Assembly (NCBI GenBank): GCA_030737835.1 | Contig: JAUJYN010000012.1 | Location: forward strand, 10,650,729-10,714,728 | Length of the DNA stretch: 64,000 nucleotides | Direction: 5' to 3' | DNA from: Acorus gramineus | Lineage: Eukaryota; Streptophyta; Magnoliopsida; Acorales; Acoraceae | Shown here: piece after piece, positions 1 through 10,200 of the stretch | Position numbering within the stretch: position 1 is the first letter of the stretch | How the letters are laid out: each line of letters begins with the position of its first letter | Program-made: the position numbers and the translations under genes | Notes under the pieces: model-generated | The model's database searches: none | What the model was told of the DNA's origin: nothing | The model's input: the letters and a program-made list of their open reading frames with translations, nothing else

Positions 1-1
1 G

Positions 2-103
2 GGATGTACTGTTTTAGGTCACGATTTGGCTGTTGATGGTATTGAAAAATTCAGAGGGAGACATTTTAAATTGAAAAAAGGATACCAACCATGGGACCAC
101 TGA
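2..103 (+). CDS. possible 3'-terminal exon, unrecognised gene (partial)
   Basis: An open frame runs from the left edge to a TGA at 101-103. It encodes 33 residues ending FKLKKGYQPWDH, a mixed basic and aromatic composition that looks like real protein. No start codon or splice acceptor lies inside the window, so this would be the end of a last exon of a gene lying to the left. I do not recognise the family. A chance open frame of this length is also possible, hence low confidence. Confidence 0.3.
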   Translation, partial: GCTVLGHDLAVDGIEKFRGRHFKLKKGYQPWDH

Positions 104-475
104 ATCAGATAAGCACTGATTTATTATTAAAGAATCCTAATCCGGGTCTTCTGGGATAGGTGTACACATCATTTCCCTTATCTACTACTCTATTTTTTAA
201 TTAAAAGTATGTAAAATTTAGACTCAAGGACAGTTAAAATCTGACTTTAGTTGGGTTCTACTATACTGTCATGCTAACTTCCCCCACATGCATATAGTGA
301 CTAGCTTAACGTATGTAATTGCATCTCTTCTTCAAAGTGCCGTTTTGAAAAAGAACTGTGCTTATGTTGAATATTTAATAACAGAAGATGTCGGTTACTA
401 TTAATAGAAGATTTGGACTTTATGCCGACTTTATGCCATGTATTTATAAAAATTGTGTTTGATTGGGTGGGATCT
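104..475. other. no gene seen
   Basis: AT-rich sequence, possibly 3' UTR and downstream spacer of the partial exon. There is no long open frame and no recognisable repeat up to the Mutator-like element at 476. Confidence 0.5.
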
Positions 476-867
476 AGGTCTGTCAACGGGTCACGGGTTG
501 ATTCAGACTCGACCCGATAAAAAACATAAAATACCCGATCCAAATGATCCGGGACCCAATCATCCAAACGGGACGGATCCGGATCTACTCTGACCCGATC
601 CGATAGATCCGTTGAACCCGATACTATTTTAAGTCTTGACTAAAAATCCTAATAATAAGTAATAACCCTCCATTTTTTTTCATTTATAATCCACGCTAAC
701 TTTTTACTACCCAAACCACCCAAGTAAGCATCCACTTCTAAGGTCCGCCGCCCAAGCATGTATCAATGACCAATAACCCAAGTTCAGCCACCCAAGCATG
801 CATCAATGACCAATAACCCGACCACTCAAAAAGATATTTTGTATTTTTTTAAAAAATGTAAACAGAG

Positions 868-876
868 AAACCCTAG
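868..876 (+). promoter_or_regulatory. telo-box-like motif in captured 5' region
   Basis: AAACCCTAG is the plant telo-box, common near transcription starts of translation and RNA-related genes. It sits upstream of the RRM-like fragment and was probably captured with it. Activity here is not shown. Confidence 0.35.
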
Positions 877-1217
877 CTATTTGGGAGGGGGAGCAATTAA
901 GCTTTCTCCATCTCTTTTCACCTTTGCAATCACTTCGCATTCGTTTTTTGTACGCGTCAAACAAAACAAACAAAAACAATAACAAAAATTCACACTCAAT
1001 AGGGTGTCTAAACAAAATCGCGAGGAGATGCGAGTGGGAGGCGGGACTAATTGTGTTGATATTTTATTTATTCGTTTCTCTTTGTATGTTTATCTTCTTT
1101 GAATTTTGTTAGAGTAAACGAGGGGAATGGGAAGAGCTCCATGTCATGACAAAGAGGGACTGAAGAGGAGACCGTGGATGACTGAATAAGACGAGATCCT
1201 CATCTTCATCAAGAAAA

Positions 1218-1500
1218 ATGGCCATGGAAGCTAGATATGCATTCCTAAAGAAGCAGGAGGAGGAGGTCTCTTCAAGCTCTGGGCAACGCGAGGGCCTCCG
1301 CTCCCTCTGCATCGGCCACACAGAGACCCACCTCGGCCTTCCTCGCCTTCCACACTGTCCACCTCACCCTCCTCTTCGCCTTCTCCCACTGCAATATCTT
1401 CGTCCGCGGCCTCTCCCCGGACTCCACCTCCGACGACCTCGTCGGCACCTTCTCCCCCTACGCCGGGTCGACCCGCTCCCAACCGCACCTCGTCCTTCGT
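1218..1500 (+). pseudogene. RRM-type RNA-binding protein gene fragment, frameshifted
   Basis: An ATG at 1218 opens a frame reading MAMEARYAFLKKQEEE. In another frame from about 1310 the sequence encodes IFVRGLSPDSTSDDLVGTF (about 1398-1455), which fits RNP2 and the first helix of an RNA recognition motif like that of plant hnRNP/UBA2-type proteins. Nothing matching RNP1 follows, and the frame then runs into the ACCCG-rich element end. The frame change plus truncation point to a captured pseudogene fragment. The piece is far more GC-rich than its surroundings. The exact parent gene cannot be named. Confidence 0.45.
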
Positions 1501-1927
1501 AGCTTATACCCGGACCCGACCCGGGTCCGGACCCAGGTTCTCATTTGACTGGGTCCGCTGGGTCACACCCAGGACCCGGGTCCGACGGACCCAAGCCCGG
1601 GTCGGGTCAAGTCCACCCCGACCCGACCCGATCCGGACCCAGCCCGTTGACAAGCCTAGCGGGATCCAATATGAATCAAGTTCTCTTCCTTAATAATCTC
1701 ACATGTTTAACACGTAAATCAGACTGTGACAGTTTTTATCATAAGTTAATCACCTGACTAACAATAAATCCAATCACATGAGAGATACAATTTTGATGTA
1801 CTAACTCAAAAAGAAAGTCTATATTTATCAAAGGAGCTCACCTTAATTCAGTTCTATTCTATTGTCATGATTTCAATCCTATTCAAGAGATCATAGACGC
1901 AAGAAGAAAAAGAAATGCAATTTCTGT

Positions 1928-3360
1928 GGCCCCCCCTAAAGAAGGCCTGAATTTGGCATTCCAAGAGTTCTTTTATTCAACACAAACTTCACATCAGTTG
2001 TTCTCAGAAATTGTCAATGAATTTCAGGTTTCTTAACTTCAGAGCACGCTGAGTTGACTCATTTTGGATGGTTACAGGTCTCTTATCCAATAGATTGATT
2101 GAAGGGCAATTTTTGGATTTGACATTTTTGAAAAAAATTGCAAAATTGGTCTAAGGTGAAAGCCCATTATTGTTTCACCTATGTTAACTGAGGACATAAG
2201 TTGAATTTACATTTTTAATTAAGAAATAAAAATTGTTCTCTGCCCTGACCTTTGTGTTAGTACCAGGCTAGCGATTGCCTGTGTACAACCCATTCAAATA
2301 CAAAAAAATGCTGATAGAAAAATAAGTGAGAGGGTTAATTATAAAAATGTTATTATTATTTGTTAATAACATTAACATGTGATCATAAATTTAAGTTGAA
2401 GTTTTTTTTTATTTTTAAATCCTTATAAATTATAGGTTTGAGTGATCCATCCTTTTTAGATGTGTGGGTATCCAGTGGCCCCCTAAAGAAGACTTGACAT
2501 TCTAAAATTCTTTTATTCAACACAAACATCACATCGGTTGTTCTCCAGAATTGTCAATGAATTTCAGGCTTCTTAACTGCAGAGCACGCTGGGTTGACTC
2601 ATTTTGGATGGGTTTTTTTGTTTTTGAAGCAAGACTCATTTTGGATGGTTACATGTCCCTTATCCCATAGGTTGATTGAAGGGCAAATTTTGGATTTGGC
2701 TTTTTAAGTTTTTTCTTGCAAAATTGGTCTTCCAGAAAAGACCATTAGGGGCGTTTGATTGGACGAAAAATAAGCAGTTATTTGACTTCTCATTTAAAAT
2801 AAACACTTGTTTATATTTAGGTGTTTGTGTAAAGTGCTTATTATAAGTATTTATAGACGAATAAATATTTTTTAATTAGTAAACAATTTGATGCTTATTT
2901 AAAAATATTTTACTTATTAATTGTTGAAAGACAATTTTACCCCCAATCTTTTCATTTTATAAAAATTTGTGAACCAAATATCAATAAAAATATTTCATAA
3001 AATGGACATAAATACCATTCTATAAGCATTACAAATAATGATTTTTTTTTAATTGAAGACTTAAAATATCTGCACTTATAAATCATCACATAAAATTAGC
3101 AATCCACCGAACCAAATGCCCCCTTATTGTTTTTTATGTTAATTGAGTGCCTAAGTTGAACTTACATTTTTAATTAAGAAATAAAAATTGATGTTTGGCC
3201 GGACCTTTACTAGTACCAGGGTAGTAGCTGCCTGTGTACCACGTTAGCAGCTAACCCATTCAAATACCAAAATGCTGATTGAAAAATAAGCGAGATGGTT
3301 AATCATAAAAATGTACTTATTATTATTTCTTAATAACATTAACATGTGACCGGGAGCATA
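1928..3360. repeat. two copies of an intergenic repeat block (block X)
   Basis: The segment starting TGGCCCCCCCTAAAGAAGG at 1928 recurs at 2475 and, after a 376-bp insertion (2748-3123), continues to about 3360. Shared landmarks include TTCTTTTATTCAACACAAAC, GTTGACTCATTTTGGATGG and AACATTAACATGTGATCA. A third copy begins at 11928. No coding potential was seen. Confidence 0.65.
2748..3123. mobile_element. PIF/Harbinger-type MITE (Tourist-like)
   Basis: A 376-bp insertion with inverted ends GGGGCGTTTGATTGG and CCGAACCAAATGCCCCC, flanked by TTA (2745-2747 and 3124-3126). The neighbouring block X copy near 2165 reads cccattattg without the insertion, giving an empty site that matches a TTA target duplication. 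There is no open frame, so it is non-autonomous. Confidence 0.65.
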
Positions 3361-3500
3361 GAAATTGTGGGAGGAACTCTCTGGATCGCCTGAAGAGTGG
3401 GGCTCTCCCTCCTCCCCTTGGATCTTGCTTTCTATGTATAATTCACCTTTCTCCCACTCCCTTTTTTGAACTTTTGTAGCTCCTTCAATTCTTAAGTTAT

Positions 3501-4510
3501 TAACGCAGTGAAAAACTGATAAAAAGATTCAACAAGCTTTGAGATCTTATAAGCTCTTTGAATCCATAAGGAATCCTTGAAACTACAAGGAAGAAAGCCC
3601 CCAAAAGAAGAAAATTCGAAATATTATTAATAAAAAAAATTATTATTTAGGTTACAAGTCTCCTATTTATATTAATCATAGAACATTAAAAAATTACTAA
3701 AAATAGTAAAATTCAAAAAATCAATTTTTCTGATTATATAAGATCCTAGATGATCATAAGAATCGATAGAAATCAATTCTGATATGTTATAACAGAGATA
3801 TCACAAATATCAAATTTACTAAAAATAGTAAATTCGCTATTTTGAAGGCCTAAATAAATGAATTTTTGAAAATTAAGAACAACTAAATCAAAAGATTTCT
3901 TTGATATGTTTCTATGTGTAAAATTTCATGCAATTCCGAGATCATGACCCTTGATTTATAATTTATTTGGTGGACCTCTTCCAGTGGTCTCATCTAAGCC
4001 TGTCAATCGGACGGATACGGATCGGATATGCTAATAACCATATCCTAACTTTCGGATTCGGATACGGATATCAATTTTTGGATTCGGATCCATTCGGTTA
4101 CGAATCAGATACAGATACTTTTCGGATAATTAATATGTTTGAATATTAAAATTAATTTGGATAATGAAGTGTTATTAGAGAAGACATTAAAATTAAAATT
4201 GAGATTTTAAGGCTTATCATCTCTTTCAGATATCATATATTGAAAATTTAATATTATTATAATATATTATCATTGTGATTAATCATACAAGATAACAATA
4301 TGGATAATATATAATACAAATATATATATTTATATAATATATGTCGGATACGGATATTTTTTTAATCGGATAGACTAATATCCATATCCGCATTCCGAAT
4401 ATTCGAATATCAGATATTTCTGATTTTTTGGATACAGATTCGAATCAAATTCAGATTTTTTTCGGATAATTGATAGGCTTAGTCTCATCTGCATAATATG
4501 TCCTATATCA
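3501..4510 (-). repeat. 3' LTR of the gypsy element (with nested MITE)
   Basis: Without the nested element and its duplicated target it is about 515 bp and aligns with the right LTR. On the minus strand it starts TGATATAGGACA and ends near TTTTTCACTGCGTTA. Confidence 0.75.
3996..4481. mobile_element. Mutator-like MITE with CGGATA repeats, nested in LTR
   Basis: A perfect 9-bp target duplication gtctcatct lies at 3987-3995 and 4482-4490. The inverted ends are AAGCCTGTCAAT and ATTGATAGGCTTA. Both subterminal regions consist of CGGATACGGATATC-like motifs. The other LTR of the host element reads ctctcatctgtataa at 6295-6309 with no insertion, so it serves as an empty site. The ends resemble those of the element at 476-1658, so the two are probably related. 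Confidence 0.8.
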
Positions 4511-4524
4511 ACTCTTCTTCTTCA
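4511..4524 (-). other. polypurine tract of the gypsy element
   Basis: On the minus strand GAAGAAGAAGAGT lies directly before the 3' LTR start, the expected place for plus-strand priming. Confidence 0.5.
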
Positions 4525-5200
4525 AAAGAACTCGTCATTGGGTTATTCTGCTCCTCAATTGATGTTTCCTTGTATTTTACTTTTGGCAAACAAAGAGACG
4601 TATTCTTGACTTCAAAGTTCTTCTCAATCAAATCGATCATGTAGAAATTTGGATATACATTGATTTTTAGCGCAAGCTTCTTGGTAGTTACAATGTTCTC
4701 ATCATTAACATTGTCGACAATGACATAAAAAAAACGCTCTTGTCAATGGTGCATAGTGTTTGCAACACAAAATTCTGTAAGGGTTCTTTTATCTTTAGAG
4801 TCACCACTAAGGAAAATGACTCCTCTTGTTCTCATCCGATAACTTCTTCAAAATCAATAGAGAAAACAACATCCTCCGCTTCTTTGCTTGTCTTGTCTTC
4901 ATCAATATTAGTTCAATGACAAAGCTAACCCACTCTCCTTCTTCTTCTGCGAAGTCGGTGCCATCACATGCATCATTAACTTTTGGTTCAACCAGAACTT
5001 CGCTCTCTTGGTGATTTTGATTTGAGCAAAATTCTGGTTCATTGCAATCTTCACACTTCTCTAATGATGGTAGATCATAAGAGTAGGCCCTCGAATCATC
5101 CCTATCTTTTATAGAACTCGCTCTTGTCGCTTTTTACGCCTTTGGCATCTCCGGTCCTGATTTTCCCTTTACAATTTGATGACAATTTTGATATAATTGA
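4525..5200 (-). pseudogene. gypsy gag 3' end and protease remnant
   Basis: Pieces of frame on the minus strand resemble the gag tail and retropepsin region of plant gypsy elements: QLYQNCHQ, then GEWVSF, then a VIVDN stretch where the protease active site would be. Stops and frame changes are frequent, and no intact D-S/T-G triad is visible. Non-functional. Confidence 0.5.
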
Positions 5201-5208
5201 GGCAAATA

Positions 5209-5680
5209 TCATTCATAATCGAGTGGTAGATATTGATCTATGAAGAGTTCTTTCATCCTCCTCCACGTACGAACAAGTGTTCTTCCTTGGCATTGTCGGG
5301 TTCTCTGAAGTTGGTCCCACCAAGTGGTGGCACCACTTTTTAATTGAAACGCCACCAATTTGATCATCTTCTCCTCTAGAACCTCCATAATCTCAAAGAA
5401 CCTTTCACCCTCCGAGATCCAATCAAGAAAATCATCGATCTGCATCACTATTGAAATACGGAATATACACCTTCAATCGATAATCATTGTATTCCATATG
5501 CCACCCCCTCATCTGATATATGTGAAATCCATCACCTTCGTCCTCCGATTCTTCCTCATCATCAGGTTGATAACGAGAAGGACGTCGAACAATAGGTCGG
5601 TCTTGGGAAACTCCCTCAACGCGTCTCTTATCACCTTCAAGACGCCTGTTGTTGGTGTCGAGATTCAGGCCAGCAATCAT
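5209..5680 (-). pseudogene. Ty3/gypsy gag polyprotein fragment, frameshifted
   Basis: Two overlapping minus-strand frames (5432-5680 and 5209-5448) together cover the acidic linker and the retrotransposon gag domain. The hallmark [13 protein letters not shown], then [18 protein letters not shown] and a later FIDQYLP, fit the capsid-like gag domain of plant gypsy elements. A frameshift near 5440 separates the two pieces, and a stop follows at 5209. It lies directly downstream of the primer site and 5' LTR, as expected for gag. Confidence 0.75.
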
Positions 5681-5831
5681 CTTGTGGATCTCTCACAATT
5701 CCTAGCATTGTTTGCGTGATTATTGTCGTTGTTTCTCGAACGCTTTCCTTGGGTCCTTCAACCCATGACCAGCGTTATCAAATAGGTTGCCTTTCCCTTG
5801 GTTATTTGCCATCGAAGCCAGGCAAATCCTC

Positions 5832-5843
5832 GCTCTGCTACCA
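5832..5843 (-). other. primer binding site, initiator tRNA-Met type
   Basis: On the minus strand TGGTAGCAGAGC follows the 5' LTR by two bases. It differs by one base from the usual TGGTATCAGAGC complementary to the tRNA-iMet 3' end. Confidence 0.7.
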
Positions 5844-5845
5844 CC

Positions 5846-6323
5846 TAATGCAACGAAAAACTGATAAAAAAATCCAACAAACGTTGAGATCTCATAAGCT
5901 CCTTTAATCTATAAAGAAGAATGCCCCTAAAGAAAGAAAATTTGAAATATTATTAATAAAAAAAATTGCTTAATAGAAAATTAAAAAATTACTATAAATA
6001 AAATTCGAAAAACCAATTTTTCTGATTCTATGAGATCTTAGATGATCATTGGAATCAATAGAAATCAATTCCAATCTGTTATAATAGAGATATCACAAAT
6101 CTAAAATTTATTAAAAATAATAAAATCGCTATTTTGGAGGCTTAAATAAATAAATTTTAGAAAACTAGGAATTGTTAGTTGTATAACAATTAATCCAGAA
6201 GATCTCTTCGATATTTTTCTCTGTATAAAATTTCGTGCGATTCCGAGATCTTTGACCCTTGATTTGTAATTTATTTGATAGATTTCTTTTATTGCTCTCA
6301 TCTGTATAAAATGTTCTACATCA
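5846..6323 (-). repeat. 5' LTR of the gypsy element
   Basis: 478 bp. On the minus strand it starts TGATGTAGAACA and ends CGTTGCATTA. It aligns along its length with 3501-4510 once the nested MITE is removed. Confidence 0.75.
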
Positions 6324-6349
6324 GTTATAAATAGCCTAAAGTTGCTTTA

Positions 6350-6800
6350 AAAAAATTAACATGTGATCACAAATTCAAGTTAATTAGTGGGGAGCATCTC
6401 CATTAGATGAAAACAGAAGTGCAGTATTATCTATTGTGATTATGTTAATGAGGTTGCCAAAGCATATGAGATCAAACGCATTGAGAGATAGAAATCGTGC
6501 TTAAATAGATCAGGAGAGGTTGACACACGTGATCGGCATAACTTGTGTTTGCGTATCAGATATATAGTGATTAAAGTCTGTTTTTAAGTGGGTTTGCGTA
6601 TCAGATATATAGCGATTGCAGACACTGAGGATTGTATGCATTTTGCATAACTTGTGTCTGAATTTATTTATTTTCATTTTTATTTTTTTTGGCACAGTAT
6701 ATCTGGTCATAATTATGAGCATCAAAAGAGAACATTATTCCTTTTCTAGAAGCAAGCTAGAGGACATTGATGTATACATTCAACATGCAGAAACCATTTT
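6350..6800. repeat. intergenic repeat blocks Y and Z
   Basis: Block Y (about 6360-6500, with GAGCATCTCCAT and GATTATGTTAATGAGGTTGCC) recurs at about 13260-13430 and 14550-14720. Block Z (about 6718-6795, with CTAGAAGCAAGCTAGAGGACATTG) recurs near 14330, 15180, 15215 and 15340. A short direct repeat GCGTATCAGATATATAG also occurs at 6551 and 6596. Non-coding. Confidence 0.55.
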
Positions 6801-7098
6801 TCTTTTTCTTAATCATCAAAAGTGTAGATAAAGGTGTGGAGAGCATGTCTGATCACTGTTAGCTTATTTTAGTCTCCAATATTTAAACATTAATAGGAAG
6901 GAAATTTTTATACTTAATCAATTTTATAGTTTAAAACGCAAACCGCGTATTATATTTTATTTTCTTGACGTTCTTCAATTGAATTCCCCCATTTAAATCT
7001 AGTGAAGGATATTAGCTTCATCGGAAGCCCCTTTGGAATTAAAACTTGCCACAGGAGAGAGTAAAAATATTACACAAAGCCTTCCCGGGCTTGTTTAT
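6801..7098. other. no gene seen
   Basis: AT-rich spacer between the block Z copy and the copia LTR. No open frame or recognised repeat. Confidence 0.5.
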
Positions 7099-7225
7099 GT
7101 TAAATGTGTATGTATGTTAGGGTTAATGGCATATTAGTCTTTTTTTCTTTTTCCTTTTGTACTATAAATATTGGATACAAACTCTAATAATATTTTAGTT
7201 CATTCTCTTATTTCTTATTCTAACA
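7099..7225 (+). mobile_element. Ty1/copia-type LTR (127 bp)
   Basis: It begins TGTTA and ends TAACA, the usual inverted LTR ends, and holds a TATA-like ACTATAAATA. It is followed directly by a tRNA-iMet primer site, so this is a 5' LTR in + orientation. No matching 3' LTR was found, so the element is truncated. The short LTR also fits a non-autonomous copia or TRIM element. Confidence 0.65.
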
Positions 7226-7237
7226 TGGTATCAGAGC
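7226..7237 (+). other. primer binding site, initiator tRNA-Met
   Basis: TGGTATCAGAGC directly follows the LTR end. It is a perfect match to the tRNA-iMet 3' complement. Confidence 0.8.
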
Positions 7238-7319
7238 TTGAATTCAATTTTTTCTCTTTTTCTTTAATTTTTTGTTGGCGTTACTCTCCGTTCACGAGAT
7301 TGTTAGCACTTCGCCGACT

Positions 7320-7795
7320 GCCGCTACCCCGTGTAGCCACCATACCGCTGCCGTCGTCCTCTTGCAGTTCAGCAGCTACCCCCACGCAGCCCTGTCACAG
7401 CCTAGCCGCTTCCCCCGCGCAGCCCCGTCGCAGCCCTGCCCCTGCCCGCTGCTGCCCGCCCGTGCGCCGCTCAGCAACACCTGCCGCCCCCCTGCCATGT
7501 CGGCACCCCAGCCCTGCCCACTCCCCGCCTGCACGTCCGTCTGCTTGTGCGCCAGTCCCTGCACCCGTCCGCGGGCGTTGCCAGCGCATTCCCACGTGCT
7601 TTGCCAGTGCGATCACGCGCTTTGCCAGTGCGTCCCGGATCTCCCGGGATCCTATCCTCAGCGCGTCCCAGATCTCACGGGATCCTGTCCCCGCACCCGT
7701 CCGCGCACGCTCTCTGCGTGTTCCCACGCGCTTTGCCAGCACGTCCTAGATCTCCCAGGATTCTGTCCCCTGCGGGCCGGGTCCCTCTGTATCAA
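7320..7795 (+). repeat. GC-rich proline-type leader with tandem repeats
   Basis: A sharply GC-rich stretch in AT-rich surroundings. From about 7590 to 7770 a unit like CGCGCTTTGCCAGTGCGTCC followed by GATCTCCCGGGATCCT repeats imperfectly. Open frames in several frames (up to 201 codons at 7272-7877) are rich in Pro, Ala, Ser and Arg and lack any domain. I read it as part of the copia leader, not a gene. It ends abruptly at an inverted copia fragment near 7796. Confidence 0.5.
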
Positions 7796-10010
7796 ATATA
7801 ATAAAGCACCAATTGTAGAAAGATATGGTGCTTCAAGACCAAAAGATTTTCCTTTTCTTCTTTTGAGCAAAAAATAAAATAGTTCTACTTTGGGTCAAGT
7901 GACCAAACAACCATATTAGAACTGTTATGAATAATATTTGTCCATATTAAAGTGCTTCAAGACTTTTTCTATATATATTGTCTAATTAACAAAGATCACA
8001 TTTGGGTTTCGCTCGATCTACAAGTCGATACAATATCTTAAATTTCAAACTTTTTTCAAACATTTGGAGGCCTTTTGTGCTCTTCAGGAGTTTTAATCTC
8101 CTCTTTCAAAAGAAACTCATTTTCAATTGATCTCAAATCTTTACAGGAAACTTTGTGCCACAAGACGAGCTTTGTATCTAACAATCTCATTTCTCTCATT
8201 GTGTTTGCAAACACTCATTCCCAACTTATAGGCTTAACACCTTCAGGGTTAGGACTACTGGTCCAAATGCTTGATGCATTTTAAGTCAAACCAAATATAT
8301 TTGAATAACATCTTTCCATTGTGGCCAATTATGTTTCCACCTACATTCATCCACTGAATGTGATTTTAAATCATATTTAATGATTTTAGTAGCTACTGTA
8401 AATGAAAATATATCATCGATGATCGCTTGTTTGCGATCTCACAATATCTTTATATATGTAAATTTATGAAAATTTTATCATTTCCATGTATTTGTCCTTC
8501 GGGGACATGTCTCTTCAAGGACTTATGTCTCTTTCGGGAATTGAGTCTCTTCAGGGACTTTATCTTCTGTAGAAGTTATTAATTGAGATCTTTCAAGTGT
8601 TTCATTTTCCTTTAGAGAATTATTTTTCATTATTTTCTCATTTAGAGAAATGAATCTTTTGAATCCATAGGTCTTACACGCTTCAGGCGTGCTTTCCTTG
8701 ATTCATTAGCCAGATACTTATAGTTTTTTCAATTGGAACATTAATCCAAGCTAGAGTATTTACATCTGGAATATATGGCCTTGTCACTTTTGCTACACCA
8801 GTAAATATATCTAGCAACTGATGCGCATTTCTCTTATTATGGATGATCTTTTGTACTTCAATATCACATTGAGATGTGTGAGGATTAAAATGAAATAAAG
8901 ATGGAGTTTTCCACAAAATTTTCTGTCGTTCTTCTGGTGACGAGTTTCCTCTCCCTAACGATAGGAATATTATCTCATTAAAATGGCAATCCGCAAATGA
9001 TGCGGTAAAAACTATCATCGAGCAAAAGAATCTTTTCGTTCTTTAGTATATGCCCAAATGAATAGTTCAACGCGTCATCGTGTACCATGGATATCTGAGA
9101 CGGTCATTCCAAATCATAAAGATCATAGAACTTCTGGTTCATATGAGTAATTATGCATATTTATTACAACCACCTAGGAGAGAGCATAAAGCTTTTTTAA
9201 TGTATGCTTCTGGCATGAGACATTATTAATACATAGATACTCCATAATTTTAAAATGACATATGTTAAGATATGTATCTTTAAAATTCAATAAATTTCTT
9301 CTGGATCTACATGAATACAATGCATCATTGATACAAAATTTTATATCTCTTGATAACATGATATTTGCTCTTCTGGAGTTATCAAACAAATTTGTAATAC
9401 CAAAAATAATATTATCATTTGCATTAACTAATGTGAAACTCAAAAAATAAGATAAATATGAAAGTGCATTTCATATAATAAAGAAAAATAAAGAAATAAA
9501 TTCAAAATCAACAAAAGTCTGATCGTACATCAGGTACATAATCATGTTCATAAATATCACATACAAGACAATCATTTTCCTTTGTATTTTAAGGGTTGTT
9601 TTGCAAAACTTTCCCTTGCTTTCATTCAATAGCATTTCACTTTTGGTGGTTTCAAATAACTTGTCATCTCTACAATGGTTATATAAACCATGAAATAACA
9701 TTTGACCATGTCTATTACTCAAAATAAAATAAAATAAAATGCATTTGCTTCAGGCAGTGATGCTGAGTCAATAGATCGGGTTTCATGATTTTTTTATATT
9801 TATATTATTGTCAAAGCTCATTGTTCAGCAATGAGAAGACATGAAATTTGATAATAATACTTTTGCTTTCAATATTGCTACTACTGGAGCATCTTTGATG
9901 CGTAATGGTCGGTGGATCTTTCACAATGAGGTGTTTATACATATTCATTCTAGGATACATGTACCTATATTTTTTTTTATGATCCTTCAGGGACTCCAAA
10001 AAATATATCA
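7796..10010 (-). pseudogene. Ty1/copia gag-pol remnant with internal deletions
   Basis: Reading the minus strand from right to left, fragments appear in gag-pol order. A gag-like piece is near 9811-10011. A protease-region stretch at 9174-9443 includes FGITNLFDNSRRANIML. A pre-integrase piece near 9040-9120 includes DLWNDRL. A linker at 8683-9018 includes FADCHFNEIIF and QCDIEVQKIIH. Short PEE-type repeats occur near 8500-8580. A reverse transcriptase start near 8310-8420 includes DECRWKHNWPQWKD, and later RT near 7796-7960 includes APYLSTIGALLYL. The integrase core and most of RT are missing, and stops are common. Non-functional. Confidence 0.75.
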
Positions 10011-10019
10011 TAACCTTTT

Positions 10020-10200
10020 TTTTGTCTAACAGGGGTATATATATATATATATATATAGTCCTTCAAGGATAAAATAAAATAAAATTTTGCATGGTCCTAC
10101 TGGAACACATTATCCATAATTTTTGCATGGTCCTTCAAGGATCTATGTAAATACAATTTTTGTATGGTCCTATAAGGACACATGACATTATTGTAAAATT
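10020..10200. repeat. TA run and short GGTCCTTCAAGGA repeats
   Basis: A (TA)n run at about 10036-10058 is followed by four imperfect copies of a motif around CATGGTCCTTCAAGGA (10059, 10090, 10129, 10164). The core TCCTTGAAGGA is palindromic. It may be the leader region of the copia remnant to its left. Confidence 0.45.

Larger units (their letters stand above)
476..1658. mobile_element. Mutator-like element carrying a gene fragment (Pack-MULE candidate)
   Basis: The ends are inverted: the left end reads AGGTCTGTCAACGGG and the right end reads CCCGTTGACAAGCCTA. Both are followed inward by runs of ACCCG/GATCC-type motifs. Nine-base flanks match at 7 of 9 positions (gtgggatct at 467-475, gcgggatcc at 1659-1667), as expected for an aged Mutator-type target duplication. 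The interior (about 840-1500) differs from the ends: it has a 5'-UTR-like stretch and a GC-rich piece with an RRM motif. No transposase was seen. Confidence 0.6.
3501..6323 (-). mobile_element. truncated Ty3/gypsy LTR retrotransposon
   Basis: Direct repeats at 3501-4510 and 5846-6323 flank about 1.3 kb of interior. Five-base target duplications (gttat) lie at 3496-3500 and 6324-6328. On the minus strand the order is LTR, initiator-Met primer site, gag, a degraded protease-like stretch, a purine tract, and LTR. Reverse transcriptase, RNase H and integrase are absent, so the element is deleted. The LTRs differ at many positions, so the insertion is old. The left LTR carries a nested 486-bp MITE. 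Confidence 0.8.

Noticed and set aside
1218..1502. 94-codon frame from ATG as an intact gene
   Set aside because: The RRM-like motif is in a different frame from this ATG, and the sequence is bounded by transposon ends, so it is listed as a pseudogene fragment.
7272..7877. 201-codon + strand open frame rich in Pro, Cys, Ser
   Set aside because: It lies in GC-rich repeat sequence with long open frames in several frames, follows a retroelement primer site, and has no domain. Composition explains the openness.
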